From positions 1 to 64,000 of the forward strand of contig JAKSZP010013570.1 in NCBI GenBank assembly GCA_022478985.1: DNA of 64,000 nt, read 5' to 3'. The stretch's first letter is position 1, and every line of letters begins with the position of its first letter. This DNA comes from Massospora cicadina (taxonomy: Eukaryota > Entomophthoromycota > Entomophthoromycetes > Entomophthorales > Entomophthoraceae). Under the pieces are notes generated by a model. That model had not been told where the DNA came from, made no database searches, and worked only from the letters and a program-made list of their open reading frames with translations. Positions 1-11,267 of the stretch are shown one piece after another. A program made the translations under genes and the position numbers.

Positions 1-858
1 TGCAACTCCACAGGGGACAAACAGTATCTAACGCGCCTGCCCCACTACCACCCTTTCCAATTTCCTGGATTGACTACCTAGACCACCAAGACATCCCATA
101 TGACTTGCGCACCCAAAAGCAGGTGTGGGACCTCATCACTTGCCCCCTCTTATCCCCACAAGTGTGCTCCACAGTGTGGCAATACATGCGCCATACGTTT
201 GGAACAGCCAACCGTACTTTCTTAATGTTCAAGACATGCGCCATCTGTGGCGGACCCAACACACTAGCACACCACCTGGAAGAGTGCCCGCCATCCGCGC
301 ATATCTGGGCCAACGTGATGCACTTGTTTCAACAATCACCTACAACCAAATTCCGACTATCCCGCGATATCCTGGCACTCAACATGGCCTCGCCTATCCC
401 CCAGACACTAAGGGCTCTAATTGTGAGCATTGCAATATGGTCCATTCACACAATTACCCTTGATGCCTTCAACAGGATCCTCCACAATCTCAACCAAGCC
501 ATCATCAGGTTCCACAGCCATTTGGATGACCACTTCCAAGCCTGGCTGTTTGGCTCACTCCAACACAAATGGAAGAAACAGATGGGCAACTGGATTCGTA
601 TCTGGTTCCTTTGCTATGACATTGAAAACCTCACAGTCTTCATAGGTGGTACACCCTACTAGCCCCTGAGCTGCCATGCCACTTAAGGTCTAGTTACCCA
701 CCACCCGTGGCCCCCCAGCCACACCCAAGTGTACCAAGTCATATTTTTGATTTCCTTTGTTTTGCACTTTTTTCCCTCTTCTGTTTCCCGCTTTCCTCTT
801 CCCTACATATCGGATGTGTCTGTCCCCTGGTTGGCCATCCTCATATAAATAAAAAAAT
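1..858 (+). mobile_element. 3' end of a LINE (non-LTR retrotransposon), cut by the window edge
   Basis: The 3' part of a LINE whose body lies left of the window. It holds the end of ORF2 (stop at 660-662), a pyrimidine-rich 3' UTR of about 180 bp, and an A-rich tail at 844-858. The encoded C-terminal domain resembles that of the LINE at 58263-63537, so both belong to one broad family, but the sequences are clearly diverged. The target-site duplication cannot be tested because the 5' end is missing. Confidence 0.8.
3..662 (+). CDS. LINE ORF2 C-terminus (zinc-finger domain), 5' partial
   Basis: The frame is open from the window edge to a TAG at 660-662 (about 219 residues visible). The motif SWIDYLDHQDIPYDLRTQKQ lines up with SRVEYLDMIDIPYSIETQKK of the right-hand LINE. 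It is followed by a C-x2-C...H-x4-C cluster (CAICGG...HHLEEC) of the zf-RVT type found after the reverse transcriptase in many LINE ORF2 proteins. A second shared block is SRDILALNMASPIPQTLRAL (SRDMFALSMASPLPPSLRAL in the other copy). This region is thought to help the protein bind element RNA or target DNA. The open frame shows the copy is not badly decayed here, but the polymerase domain is out of view, so activity cannot be judged. Confidence 0.75.
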   Translation, partial: QLHRGQTVSNAPAPLPPFPISWIDYLDHQDIPYDLRTQKQVWDLITCPLLSPQVCSTVWQYMRHTFGTANRTFLMFKTCAICGGPNTLAHHLEECPPSAHIWANVMHLFQQSPTTKFRLSRDILALNMASPIPQTLRALIVSIAIWSIHTITLDAFNRILHNLNQAIIRFHSHLDDHFQAWLFGSLQHKWKKQMGNWIRIWFLCYDIENLTVFIGGTPY

Positions 859-2137
859 CTTATTTAATCTGATTCATTTTGAATCTGAAGTGATGCATGT
901 ATGAATAGGAAGATAGGTTTTAGATAGGTAACAAATTGACCTATCAGAACCCTCTAAAATATTTCACTCCAGTTAACGTAGTTCTAGATGATTGATCAAC
1001 AGCATGTATGTCATATCCATGTGGTGATATCTTGATATAATTTATCCAACCAGCCAGCCCAAAAATAGGTTCATTTCAGTCAAATAAAGCAATTGCTAGC
1101 TCTTGATTGGTAGAGAAAATATTTTCACCCTTCCAAACCCCCTTCAAGTCTATAAAATAGGGTTGCTTTCTCTTAGGAGGTAGCACTAAATTCAAGTTAG
1201 TGCATTGGTGAACTTCCAAATTAGTTTGCCTAATTTTCTGAGGGTTAGATTTAGATTTTTTAACTCAGTTCAAATTATTCACCACCTGGATATTCTTTTT
1301 ATCCAGCCAAACATCCAAATGTCTGACACCCCCCTCACTTAGAGAGCCTTGGCAGGGGGATAGAATTTTATCTATAGTTGGAGGCCATGCATTTTATATA
1401 GAGGGAGGGGTATCTAAAATTATATATTTAGTTCTAAGCAGGTGACCTCACTGCTTCTAAAGAGTCCAAGGTATTTTATTTTATACTTTTTTTAAGTTTA
1501 TGACGTTCTACACTAAGTAAACTTTTATTTAGTCAAGAGCCATGTAGGTTCCATGATGATATCTTAGTTTGGCACTTAATTCACTGATCCACTTTTATTT
1601 TTTGCAAAAAAACTTTAGGGTCATGACTAGCACTTTTTTGAATTCTATGTTCCTGGGTGCTTATATATTTGGCCCAGCTTGGCAACCTTGCCAGGAATAT
1701 AACGTTGCAGTAAAAAAGTATTGATGTAATTGCAATCAAGTGTTATGTGGTTTATAGGTTAAACAAATTTTTAGAATGGGGCTAGCTGGGTTTAGGACTA
1801 AATTTGGGAATAAAACTTGGACTGAGTTTCATATAAGCTATAATATCGTGAATTATTAGCTGAACTAGAGATGAAGGTTTGGTCTAGTTGAGGAGGGTTG
1901 GGTTAGATGCTTATATTAAATTTAATATCTACTTAATAAACCACATTCACTGATTGACTGACATACTACTGACATCTGAAACCTTCATGTCTGATAGGTT
2001 CAATCTATTTGGGGAGTGGGTGAGAATTGGCGAATATAATCTAATAATTCACCAAATTGCTCACCCAAAATTAAACAAAAATCAATAGTAGAGTTTTAAT
2101 AGATTAAGTAAAGTTAGAATAAAATCAGCTCACCAGC
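859..2137. other. AT-rich intergenic stretch, no gene seen
   Basis: No reading frame longer than chance, no LTR, no terminal repeats and no RNA-gene signature were recognised here. It separates the LINE tail from the Cdc42 locus. Confidence 0.5.
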
Positions 2138-2262
2138 CATGAGGGTGACAGCGAAGCTGTTAGTCCGAGTGGCTCGAGAGTAGCGCTGGCACAGCCTATA
2201 GGCTATGTCAGTGTGAGCTTATAAATAAACCCAAGCAACGCCGGGTAACTCCGCTTGTGGGT
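2138..2262. other. GC-richer segment with short hairpins, function unknown
   Basis: Against an AT-rich background this segment holds a short hairpin (ACAGC-GAA-GCTGT, 2148-2160), a perfect 12-bp palindrome AGCCTATAGGCT (2193-2204), and a TATAAATAA-like string at about 2220. It could be the end of an old repeat, a small structured RNA or an upstream regulatory region of the Cdc42 gene. Nothing in the sequence decides between these. Confidence 0.25.
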
Positions 2263-3038
2263 TCTATAAGTCTGGTTGCAAATTATTTCCAACGCAGCTT
2301 TGAAATCTAAGCGGTTAACCAACAAAAAGACCATCTTGAAACAAGCCAAATATCGAATCAAACCAATTTGTTCGAAGGCGGAATGGTATGGCGAGATTTG
2401 ATTGGAGTATAAGCCTGCATTTAATTGGATAGAACAGAACATGTAGCGTATAGAAATTGATTGTCCGAGACAGGATGGCTTTCGAAATGATGGTGCCAAC
2501 TTAATCTCGTGAGATGCGCCCAAAGAGAGATTAAAGTAAATGGCAATGTTGGAAAGAGGCTACTAGTTAAAATATCTGAACTGATTCACTAGTGTCACAA
2601 CTTGACCCATCACTAAGGTTGATCGTTACCGATGCTTTATAATATAATCTTCAATTTTGAACCAATTTCAAATCAGATGGCCTTAAATGATGTCATTTCT
2701 ACTAGCTAGGATCTGGATCATATGTTAAAGCCAGAGTAAAATGTACACCCAAATTTGAGCCAATCTAATTGCGATTTAATCAGCCCAAGTTAACCGTTCG
2801 CTTATTGGGCACAAAGCCAGTCAGTCAAGCTCCATCGATCCATTAAGGTCCGACCCGATTACCACATCTAGCTTATCTAACAAAGGCTCAAGGATCATTA
2901 CTTACCTCGTACAACCTCACCCAACTTTTTGCTTCTCTCGCAGCTGACGCCACTTAACCCTTCTGCTTAATCTCCGTTCGCATTCACCTACGCCTGATTT
3001 CTAGATTTTGATTTATCGCTCATTGAACCTGAACGAGG
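2263..3038 (+). other. Upstream region and presumed promoter of the Cdc42 gene
   Basis: The 775 bp before the Cdc42 start codon. It includes a short - strand open frame (2203-2523) with no recognisable domain, which is treated as chance. Close to the gene (about 2930-3000) the + strand becomes pyrimidine-rich, as is common upstream of fungal start codons. No certain TATA box or factor site was identified. Confidence 0.35.
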
Positions 3039-3871
<833 letters not shown>

Positions 3872-3880
<9 letters not shown>

Positions 3881-3918
3881 CCCGTAGCAGTAAAAAGTCC
3901 AACTGCGCGTTGTTATAA
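3872..3918 (+). other. CDC42: Out-of-frame Cdc42 C-terminal tail with CAAX box
   Basis: Right after the codon for Glu in ...AALE the sequence has four C residues (3872-3875) and the frame stops at TGA 3878-3880. Reading one base over gives a Pro-Val-Thr-Arg stretch, then SSKKSNCALL and TAA at 3916-3918. This is the expected short basic stretch plus a CAAX box (CALL) for geranylgeranylation and plasma-membrane anchoring. No GT-AG intron fits the gap. The simplest reading is one missing C in this sequence (a homopolymer error or a recent mutation) in an otherwise intact gene. Confidence 0.8.
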
Positions 3919-4551
3919 CTGTCCCACGCTATCTGAGGTATACGGCTCTTGACTTCCCCTCCGTTTTCTGCTCACACCGCCCTACCCCTCCCTAATGCTG
4001 CTCCTTTCCTGATTTGAATTTATCTCAGGCTATTCTAAACTTGTGTTCCTAAGGGGCTATGCTAGATTCTGCCTTTTATATCGAATTTTAACCGGTTGTT
4101 TACCGTCTTTTGCTTTCTAATTACAAGTTAAAGAGTATCGGATTGTGTCAGTTTTCGGTGCGCTCAAGTGACTCAAATTAGCTTTGATACTCCGAGCTGG
4201 GTTTCCCGACTACCGTATTTCATTAAATACGCTGGTTTTAGCGGCTTATATGTTTTGGAGCTCTAAGCGTTCGCTTAGCTAAACCAACTGATAAGGGTCA
4301 GTGGCTCTTGCCATCGGTTTTAAATTATGATCTAGCCCAAACACTTGCGGCTATGTTTTAAATGGATGCATTTTCGCATATTTGAATGGATATCTGTAAG
4401 TAGATTCAGTTGAAAGCTAAGTTACTTTATGTGGGCTGAGCGAGTTTAAGTTACTCGCGGCATCTGGCACATGAAGTTATTGATAAGCGCGAGTCTTTTT
4501 ACTAATTAGAGTCTATCTTCTGGTGAAATTCATCATGCCAGATGGGGATGG
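3919..4551. other. Downstream of Cdc42, no gene seen
   Basis: The 3' untranslated and intergenic region of the Cdc42 gene. No convincing reading frame, repeat or RNA gene was found. Confidence 0.45.
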
Positions 4552-4653
4552 TATACCATTTTCCTCTCAATTTCGTCTTTTTACATATCAAATTGATATG
4601 TAAAAGATGAAATTGAAATTTAAAAAGACGAAATTGAGAGGAAATGGTATATA
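4552..4653. mobile_element. MITE-like inverted-repeat element (about 102 bp)
   Basis: The left end TATACCATTTTCCTCTCAAT and the complement of the right end TATACCATTTCCTCTCAATT continue to match for about 31 bp (through TTTCGTCTTTTT). A second inner inverted repeat (TTTTACATATCAA against TTGATATGTAAAA) fills the middle, so almost the whole element can fold on itself. The outer TA steps on both sides suggest a TA target duplication, as in Tc1/mariner-type MITEs. It encodes nothing and would need a transposase from elsewhere. Confidence 0.6.
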
Positions 4654-5727
4654 ATAGAGTGTAGAAATGGACGAGCCTTCCTTGTATAAGTTGAATGGAT
4701 TAGGCTCTGATCTGATGCTTTTTGGATTAAACGAACTGGGTTAAGGGTGCAGCTTAAAGCCTTAAAGTATTTTCAGACTACGAGCCAAACTTTACTTCCT
4801 ACCGCAGTCAAATTTGGATCAAGTTCGAGGGAGGTTTTGCACCCACACGCATCTAACAAATTCCTTATCCAGCCGTTTTTTAGTTTAAGATCTAGTGCCC
4901 TTGGCTTAAAATTAAATAGGTTTATGTCACCGACAGTTGCGAGTTTAATAGGTTTCCAACCAACTCGGCGGTAGTTTATTGCAACCATACACACTTTATG
5001 AGAGAGCGCTTAGGGACAGGGTAACGATGCGCAAGGTATTACAAAGCTAGGCCAGCCAGCTAAGGAAACGATATTGAAGGGATCACAAGGTAGCTATAGG
5101 ATGGGATAGTAGAACGAAGATCAGGCGGTTCCAAAATCTTATAGTTAAGCACCTTAAAGTTAAAATATTAAATCCAAGCGCTGGGGCTTGAATAAATTTA
5201 TTGCACCACCGATGAAATTTTTTATACTTTAATCCCAATTGCATCTTTCGTATAATCTTACTGCGAATAAAAATTCAATCTAGCAAGCAGTGCTGGTTCT
5301 GCTGAGAGAAATAGGACCTAGCTCCTAATTTTCTAGAGTCCTCAGATTATTGAGTATCGTTGCTATAAAAAGTTGTACCACCGCCCACCAACTCGGTTAA
5401 AAGGCCTATCCTTTTTGTACCGAGCTGAGGTTGGATCAGGTCCGTTACAGTTCAGGTTTTGCCTTGCTGTAGCGTCGCAAAAAGGTAAGCATGTAATATA
5501 AGAACTTTCTAAAAGGGTGAGCTTTGACTACCCCATTTTAGTATTTGTTGTTTGTCTTTGCGCTACGGTGCTGATTGACTCTTCAGGCTAGGGAATCTAT
5601 CTAGATTATAGCTTCCTAATAAAAGGGGCGTATAAATTAACTGATCAAAGTTTAGTATTGCAGCTCCTGACTATGTTATTCGCATCCTAACCATACCAGT
5701 TTAAGGCTGGTTTGTCTAAGAGCCTCA
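4654..5727. other. Intergenic stretch before element B, no gene seen
   Basis: Two overlapping short open frames at 4747-4994 lie on opposite strands and show no domain, so they are treated as chance. The stretch ends at the CCCTG target site where element B entered. Confidence 0.45.
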
Positions 5728-5732
5728 CCCTG

Positions 5733-6493
5733 TGTTGCAATCGAGATTACAACTGGGCAAGCTTGTCACAGGTAAAGCTGCACTCGATCAGGTATAACAG
5801 TACAAGACAGTCTACCTCAAAATAACGTGAAGCTTGGTAAAACTAAGTCTTTATTAGATATCTATTCTCCAGATCCGCTGTAGTCTCATTGGGTACTTCC
5901 AACGCTGAAGATCCATCATAAGTGTAAACCAAAGTTCCTCTGATGAAGGTAGATTCCAGGATATGCATCACCACGTTTGTTCCTCTCCCAATACATGCCC
6001 CTTCCAATTATATGCTGAACCTCTAGAAGGTAACCCATTAGGAAGCCTTCTCTGCAGCTCCCAAATCTAGCGTTTCCCATTAATGGTCTGCTAATGGGCT
6101 ATCAATGTTGTACTGAGACTGGATGGTCATCTGTCCATCATGTAATCTTTAGGGGATTGGTTAGTGGCGATGCCTATATCAGATCTGGGTGAGTAACTCA
6201 GGTAATTTTTGATTGATGGGAACAGAACTGGTTTATGAAATTGAAATTTGATTGACATATTCATAGGGTTTAATCCACCAAAGGTCAGGATTTTAGGGTG
6301 AATCATAATAAAAGCTTAGACTTTGGGTTGGGGAATGCTAGCGGAATATATGATGGCAGACCAATTGGAATCCATCTGCTGAGGGATGCAGATAGCAGGA
6401 CAAGGTGGTCAAGGGTAGTGGTGAGGTCATTAAAATTTTTGGTATTATTGCTATGGTCAATCTCATATGGTTGGTCAAACCCAAATCTCAACA
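5733..6493 (-). repeat. Element B 3' LTR (left copy)
   Basis: It starts TGTTGCAATCG and ends CTCAACA. It matches 27518-28288 along its length in blocks such as CATTGGGTACTTC and CAATCTCATATGGTTG. The polypurine tract of the - strand (complement of TTTCCCCTACTTGAC, 6494-6508) lies directly inside it. CCCTG precedes it at 5728-5732. Confidence 0.85.
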
Positions 6494-7106
6494 TTTCCCC
6501 TACTTGACAGATATAGGAGTCAACAAATTGCCTACAGCTGGCAGCAGGGTTATTAAAGGGGGCTGGTGTCTCAGTGGCCTGCTAGAATTGCTTTAATAAT
6601 TATGCATTCACTCAGTTGATGCTATGCCCTTTGGTGGGACCTTTGAGCATATACATAACAATTTAAGTCTTCTATAAGATCTTGAATGGCCCTTTCCAGA
6701 GATGTTCAAGCATACTTGTCCTTCAAATCACATGGTTATTATATTAAAGCAATCACTACCCTACTCTGAAACAGGGCAAAGTATGGCAGTTTTGGTTGTC
6801 ATGCTCTCTACATCTCATTTTCTGGGCCATCATATTGGAGTAAGCCTCAATTTGAAGCTGGATCAATGATTGGGCAAGGTTCTTTACTTGATAAATGGAG
6901 GACATTCCCACTTTATAAACAGCAATATAGGATCATAGGTATTGTAGGTTGTCACCTGTATGAAGAGTTGAAATGGCAATCTTCCCATGGATGGGTGGAA
7001 CACTATATTATATGTGAAGATGGCGGAAGGCAGGAGGAGGTTCCAACTGGATTGTCAGCCTGATGCCAATTTTTTGGATGCCAACAAGAGTGCCATTAAC
7101 CTGATC
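6494..7106 (-). pseudogene. Element B, end of integrase region and 3' leader (decayed)
   Basis: Internal sequence between the element B 3' LTR and the point where element A entered. By position it should encode the end of the integrase polyprotein on the - strand. No clean reading frame survives, only short fragments with stops, and no domain is recognisable on its own. It resumes at 13680 beyond element A. Confidence 0.5.
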
Positions 7107-7111
7107 CACCA

Positions 7112-7673
7112 TGTTATAATTTTGAATGATAGTGTTAGGATCTGTCATGTTATTCGTACAGGTCAAACCCACTGAGCAACAGACAGATGATGTGGAGATC
7201 GTTGGTCCTTTGGACACACTTGAAAATATACTTAAAATAGGAGCAATTCCCCCAATTGATTCTTTATTTATTATTTATAAATACAGCTACCTTTCGCTGT
7301 CCCATCTCTTAAATTCTAAAACAAACTCTTCTCTCAATTGCCCATCTTGCTTATATACAGCGGCTTCAGGAGATACTGCTTCTCATGGCTTGAGCTATTC
7401 TATTCTGCTGATTCTCCTCGAATTCAGCTTGTTATTCTCTAATCCTCTGTCGCCCTAATTGTAGGCGATTTACTTCAAATTGTCAAATATCAACATCGCC
7501 TTATCACCTTATTTAGAAACGTTCCAATAAAAACCATTATATCCAATAAAAACCCATTATATACCAATATCACTTCATCTCAAGGCACTTGAATAATTGT
7601 AACTGATACTATGCTTGGCAGATTCCACCCTGCTGTCCCATGATTATTGTCCAGTCATATCAGAATTGCAACA
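7112..7673 (-). repeat. Element A 3' LTR (left copy)
   Basis: It begins TGTTATAATTTTG and ends near GCAACA. Blocks such as GATACTGCTTCTCATGGCTT, CTTGTTATTCTCTAATC and GTAACTGATACTATGCT are shared with 13108-13674. On its right lies the complement of a purine tract (TTACCCCCTCCTTGACTG), as expected inside a 3' LTR on the - strand. Confidence 0.88.
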
Positions 7674-7718
7674 TTACCCCCTCCTTGACTGTATGATCAG
7701 ATCCTATTGTTTGTAAGG

Positions 7719-8830
7719 TCAGAGGAACTTTGTGTGCACTTGGTTAATGATCTGACCACTTGCAGGATCCTTGATGGTATACATGTTGACTCCAGTTTTC
7801 TCCATAACTTCGAACAGATTAATCCAAATACTGGCCAGCTTGTGTTTCCACCTGAATCCATGTTGGTAATGAAAGAGAACCATATCACCTTCCTTGAACA
7901 GCGCCAGCCCACTATGACATGCCTGATCAGCGGCCTGATTCCTGATCTTCTTGGCTAAGCTGAAGGAATATGCTTCAGTTTGCAGTTTGATCAGAATGTT
8001 TGCAAGGTTAGTCAAATAAAGGCGGGGTTCCAGCCCACCAGTGTCTTCTACACACAAATAAAGCAATGCTGGAAGAGACAGGTATCAGCTATATAGTAGT
8101 TGGAAGGGACTCTTCCCCATGGCAAAATGGTAACTAATGTTATAGGTGAACATAGCAGTGGAAAGGAGAGAGCTCCAATTGGAAGGGCAATCCATTACTA
8201 ATTTTTGTAGTATGTTCATCAGAGTTCCATTCACCTGTTTGACCATTCCGTTAAACTTGGGGTGTTATGGGGTCATCAGAACCCCATGGATTCCCATAAG
8301 CTCATTCAGCTTGGGGAAGATGTGCAAGGTGAAGTTGGTTCCATTATCAGTAAGAATAAACTGAGGGCAGCTGTGCTGCTGAATAATGCGTTCCATCATG
8401 AACCTGGCCACAGTAACTGCCCCCAAGTCTCATATCACCCTTGATTCAACTCACCGGGTCAAGTGGTCAATAACCACAATAATGTACTTACAACGGTTGG
8501 CTCCAGTTGGCAAGGGGCCAAAGACATCGAGGGAAACCATGTGCCAAGCGAAATGTGGTTTCACTAACTGATATGATGTTGTACAGCAAAATGGCATCTC
8601 CACTTAACACTGATGGCAACAGGAAATAGTTTCGAGCAAATCAAAGCTCATACTTTCCCAATAGTACTGGGGCTAAAACAAATCCATAGTCTTATGCACT
8701 CCACCATGCCTGACTTCCTTGTGCACGCTCATAATGATTCCTGGTCGTGCTGAGGAGTGCAGAAAATTCACTGTAGAATCACTGATATGCTTTTACAGTT
8801 CCCCATTCCATTGTTAGGTATTCGTTTGCA
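7719..8830 (-). pseudogene. Element A integrase and C-terminal tail (decayed)
   Basis: The integrase inserts element cDNA into the genome. The last part (8066-7719) is an open frame of 115 residues containing EDTGGLEPRLYL, FKEGDMVLFHYQHGFRW and MYTIKDPASGQII, ending VHTKFL and a stop. It matches the tail of element 1 (38632-38979) and is a chromo/SH3-like C-terminal region. Upstream, short blocks of the catalytic core survive, such as the complement of 8430-8520 giving a KYIIVVIDHLTR-like string. Stops and frameshifts divide the core, so it cannot be active. Confidence 0.75.
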
Positions 8831-9400
8831 TCTCATTTAACACTTTGATTACTTGGGGCAGTTCATCATCATATTTTCTGCTGAGAATCTTAGCATAGAT
8901 CACATCGCTGAGGTTCACTGCCTCAGCAATAGTTGGTAACAGAGATAAACAGTCAGCGTTCTGATGCTTTACTCCTGGCTGATGGAGAATCTCAAAATTA
9001 TAAGCCTGCAACTTAAGAGCCCATCAAGCCAAACGGCCTTCAAGTTCTTTGAGGTTCTGCAACCAGCGTAATGACACATGATCTTTCATAACTTTAAACT
9101 TTACCCCATGCAGATAGACTCTGAATTGCTTATACGTGTAAATCACTGTTAAGCACTCCTGCTCATTCACAGTATAATTATGCTCGTGAAAGTTCAGACT
9201 TTAACTACAGTATGCTACTGGATGTTCCACTCCCTCATCATCATTATGAAAAAGTACAGCCCCAACAGCGGAGAGAGACACATCCATCTGAATGATAAAC
9301 TCCCAATCAAAGTTAGGATATTATAACACCGGTGCACTGATCAACAAAGTATGGAGTGTATTGGAAGCGGATTGATGCGTTCCATCCATTCAAACACAGC
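8814..9400 (-). pseudogene. Element A RNase H domain (decayed)
   Basis: RNase H removes the RNA strand during reverse transcription. On the - strand one reads SLSAVGAVLFHNDDEGVEHP, NYTVNEQECLTVIY, MKDHVSLRWLQNLKELEGRL and FEILHQPGVKHQNADCLS. These are the Asp, Glu and Asp blocks and the closing segment of a Ty3 RNase H. The first catalytic Asp block reads LDVSLSAVG where related copies have TDASLAAIG. At least two in-frame stops are present. The order reverse transcriptase - RNase H - integrase supports the gypsy assignment. Confidence 0.75.
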
Positions 9401-9569
9401 ATCCTTTTTTAACAGCTCAAATAGGCCCCCAATACAGCTTAAATTAGGGATAAAGCGCTGGTAGTAACCAACCATCCCTAAAATACCTGTATGTCATGCT
9501 TACTATTGGGAGTAGTCATTTTGCTGATGGCTTCCACCTTAGCCAGCTGTGCTTTTAGCCCTTTAGAGT

Positions 9570-10196
9570 CTACCACAAACCCCAGGTATTCCAGCTGATC
9601 TTTGAAGAAGTTACATTTTCAAGTTTTAATTTTAATGTTTGCCTCAGCCAGCTGGCAGAATACTGCTTCAAGGTGGTCAAGATTCTCTGAAAAGGTTTGA
9701 GAAAAATATTAATATCGTTGAGGTATACAAGGACACATGTCAGTTTCAGGTCACTAAGAATAGTGTCCATGGCTCACTGAAACGTATCTGGGGCGTTGCA
9801 CAGCCCTTGAGGCATCCACGTCAGTTGAAAAAGGCCTTTAGAGGTGATTACAGCACATTTTTCCTGTTCCACTAGGGGTAACTCAATTTTTCAGTAACCT
9901 GATATCAAGTCCATTGCAGAAAAGTAACGGGCTCCCCATAATTGGTTCAGAGCATCGTCAATTCTTGGCAAAGGATAAAAATCCTTTTTTGTAATACTGT
10001 TGAGCTTCCAATAGTCTATTACTACGTGGTTAGTGATGTCCTTCTTTTAAAATTAGAACAGGTGAAGCCCATGGGCTTTTGGATGGTTTGAGCATCCCTT
10101 GCTCTAACAACTTGTTGATTTCCTCAGTAACAACGTCTTCCACTGCCCGCGATTGGTGGATCAGCTGAGACCTTATAGAAAGATGATCTCATGTGT
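9570..10196 (-). pseudogene. Element A reverse transcriptase (YLND, inactive)
   Basis: It copies element RNA into DNA. Readable blocks on the - strand: KSPWASPVLIL, WVVIDYRKLNSITKKD-like (with changes), YPLPRIDDALNQLWGARYFS, AMDLISGY (first catalytic Asp kept), GLFQLTWMPQGLCNAP and CVLVYLNDINIF. The last should be YLDDI. The first Asp codon of the pair is AAC at 9717-9719, which fits a CpG-to-CpA change (CTCGAC to CTCAAC). Several frameshifts and stops are also present. It continues without a gap from the long protease frame upstream. Confidence 0.82.
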
Positions 10197-11246
10197 CTAC
10201 TCATGGACCACCCTCCAAGCACAACCTAAATCATGATCATCAACAGCAAAAATCCCCTTATACTTTTGAAATAAAGCTATTGCTTGGCCTTTTTGTTCTT
10301 CCAATAATCCAGTTAAATTACTCCGCAGTACTGTCATTAGTATGTTGGCAGGTGTCTCAGCTGGTAGACCAAATTCATCCAATGACCCAAAATCATGAAC
10401 CTGATGGACCTCATCTATCGGAATTAGATGTAAATACTCTACAATTTGGTGGCGGCGGATTTGCATTGGTTTGCTCTGGAGGTTTTCTAACAAAACCTTA
10501 ATCTCCCCATATCCTGGAAGTATAATCCCTGGAGCCATGTGCAGCTCAAACCGTGTTTGATGATAGAGCCCAATGACTTCTCCATATAACCCACTCGGCA
10601 CTTCCACTTCTAGCTCAGTGTTTACTAAGACTTGATGGCCAGAAGGGATAGATATGGGCCCTGCCACTCGAAGAGGTATCCCTTGATATTCATATATCTG
10701 CTGGGGAAGGGCCTGAGTCTTGCGCTTTAGTTGGTGGTAGCAAATTGGCCTCACCCCATCACTATAGGCAAGGTTGATATGACTCATATGCACTGGATCC
10801 TTCGGTACTCCACTAGTGGTAAAGTAAATTGGGATCCGCTGACCAAGAATGGTGAGGGTCTCCTCCGTCATATTAATGACAGCCCTGAAATTGCGCAGGA
10901 AAGCGGTCCCAATTAACAGGTGATAGTTTTCACTTAACAGCACAATTTCCAGGGCTACAATGACAATGGACCCAAAGCGCAGAGGTAGTGCACTGTAAGC
11001 CCCCTCAGAGATGGTGCTTCCTGCACCAGCAGTTCCATACACCATTTGATGGTCCACATCAGGTTTCAACGTCAACTTTGCCATTAATTTAGTGGACACT
11101 ATGTTGACTGGAGAACCAGTATCTATTATAGCGCGAACTCTATTTTTTGCTATAAAAATATCACAGTATGTACACTCAGAATAAGAAGAATATTGACTGT
11201 TTAATATGTGAACATTTATGGGCTCTCTTTTCCCAAAAAAACTCAT
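10197..11246 (-). CDS. Element A protease and N-terminal pol segment, open frame
   Basis: The longest intact frame in the window, 349 residues on the - strand. It begins with a linker, then SSYSECTYCDIFIAKNRVRA and IIDTGSPVNIVS, which holds the DTGS active site of a retropepsin-like aspartic protease. YHLLIGTAFLRNFRAVINM (the flap and C-terminal half) follows, then a long segment leading to the reverse transcriptase (IPSGHQVLV, HMAPGIILPGYGE, KYKGIFAVDDHDLGCA). The frame ends where a frameshift separates it from the polymerase. The upstream gag-linker frame (11570-11268) is in the same phase, separated only by one TAG at 11265-11267. The intact protease is unusual among these copies. Alone it has no use without gag and polymerase. 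Confidence 0.85.
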   Translation of the reverse strand: MSFFGKREPINVHILNSQYSSYSECTYCDIFIAKNRVRAIIDTGSPVNIVSTKLMAKLTLKPDVDHQMVYGTAGAGSTISEGAYSALPLRFGSIVIVALEIVLLSENYHLLIGTAFLRNFRAVINMTEETLTILGQRIPIYFTTSGVPKDPVHMSHINLAYSDGVRPICYHQLKRKTQALPQQIYEYQGIPLRVAGPISIPSGHQVLVNTELEVEVPSGLYGEVIGLYHQTRFELHMAPGIILPGYGEIKVLLENLQSKPMQIRRHQIVEYLHLIPIDEVHQVHDFGSLDEFGLPAETPANILMTVLRSNLTGLLEEQKGQAIALFQKYKGIFAVDDHDLGCAWRVVHE

Positions 11247-11267
11247 TATCCCTTCACTGACTTGGGG

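Noticed and set aside
2203..2523. 106-residue - strand open frame upstream of Cdc42
   Set aside because: No recognisable domain, no start context, and composition like translated AT-rich noncoding DNA.
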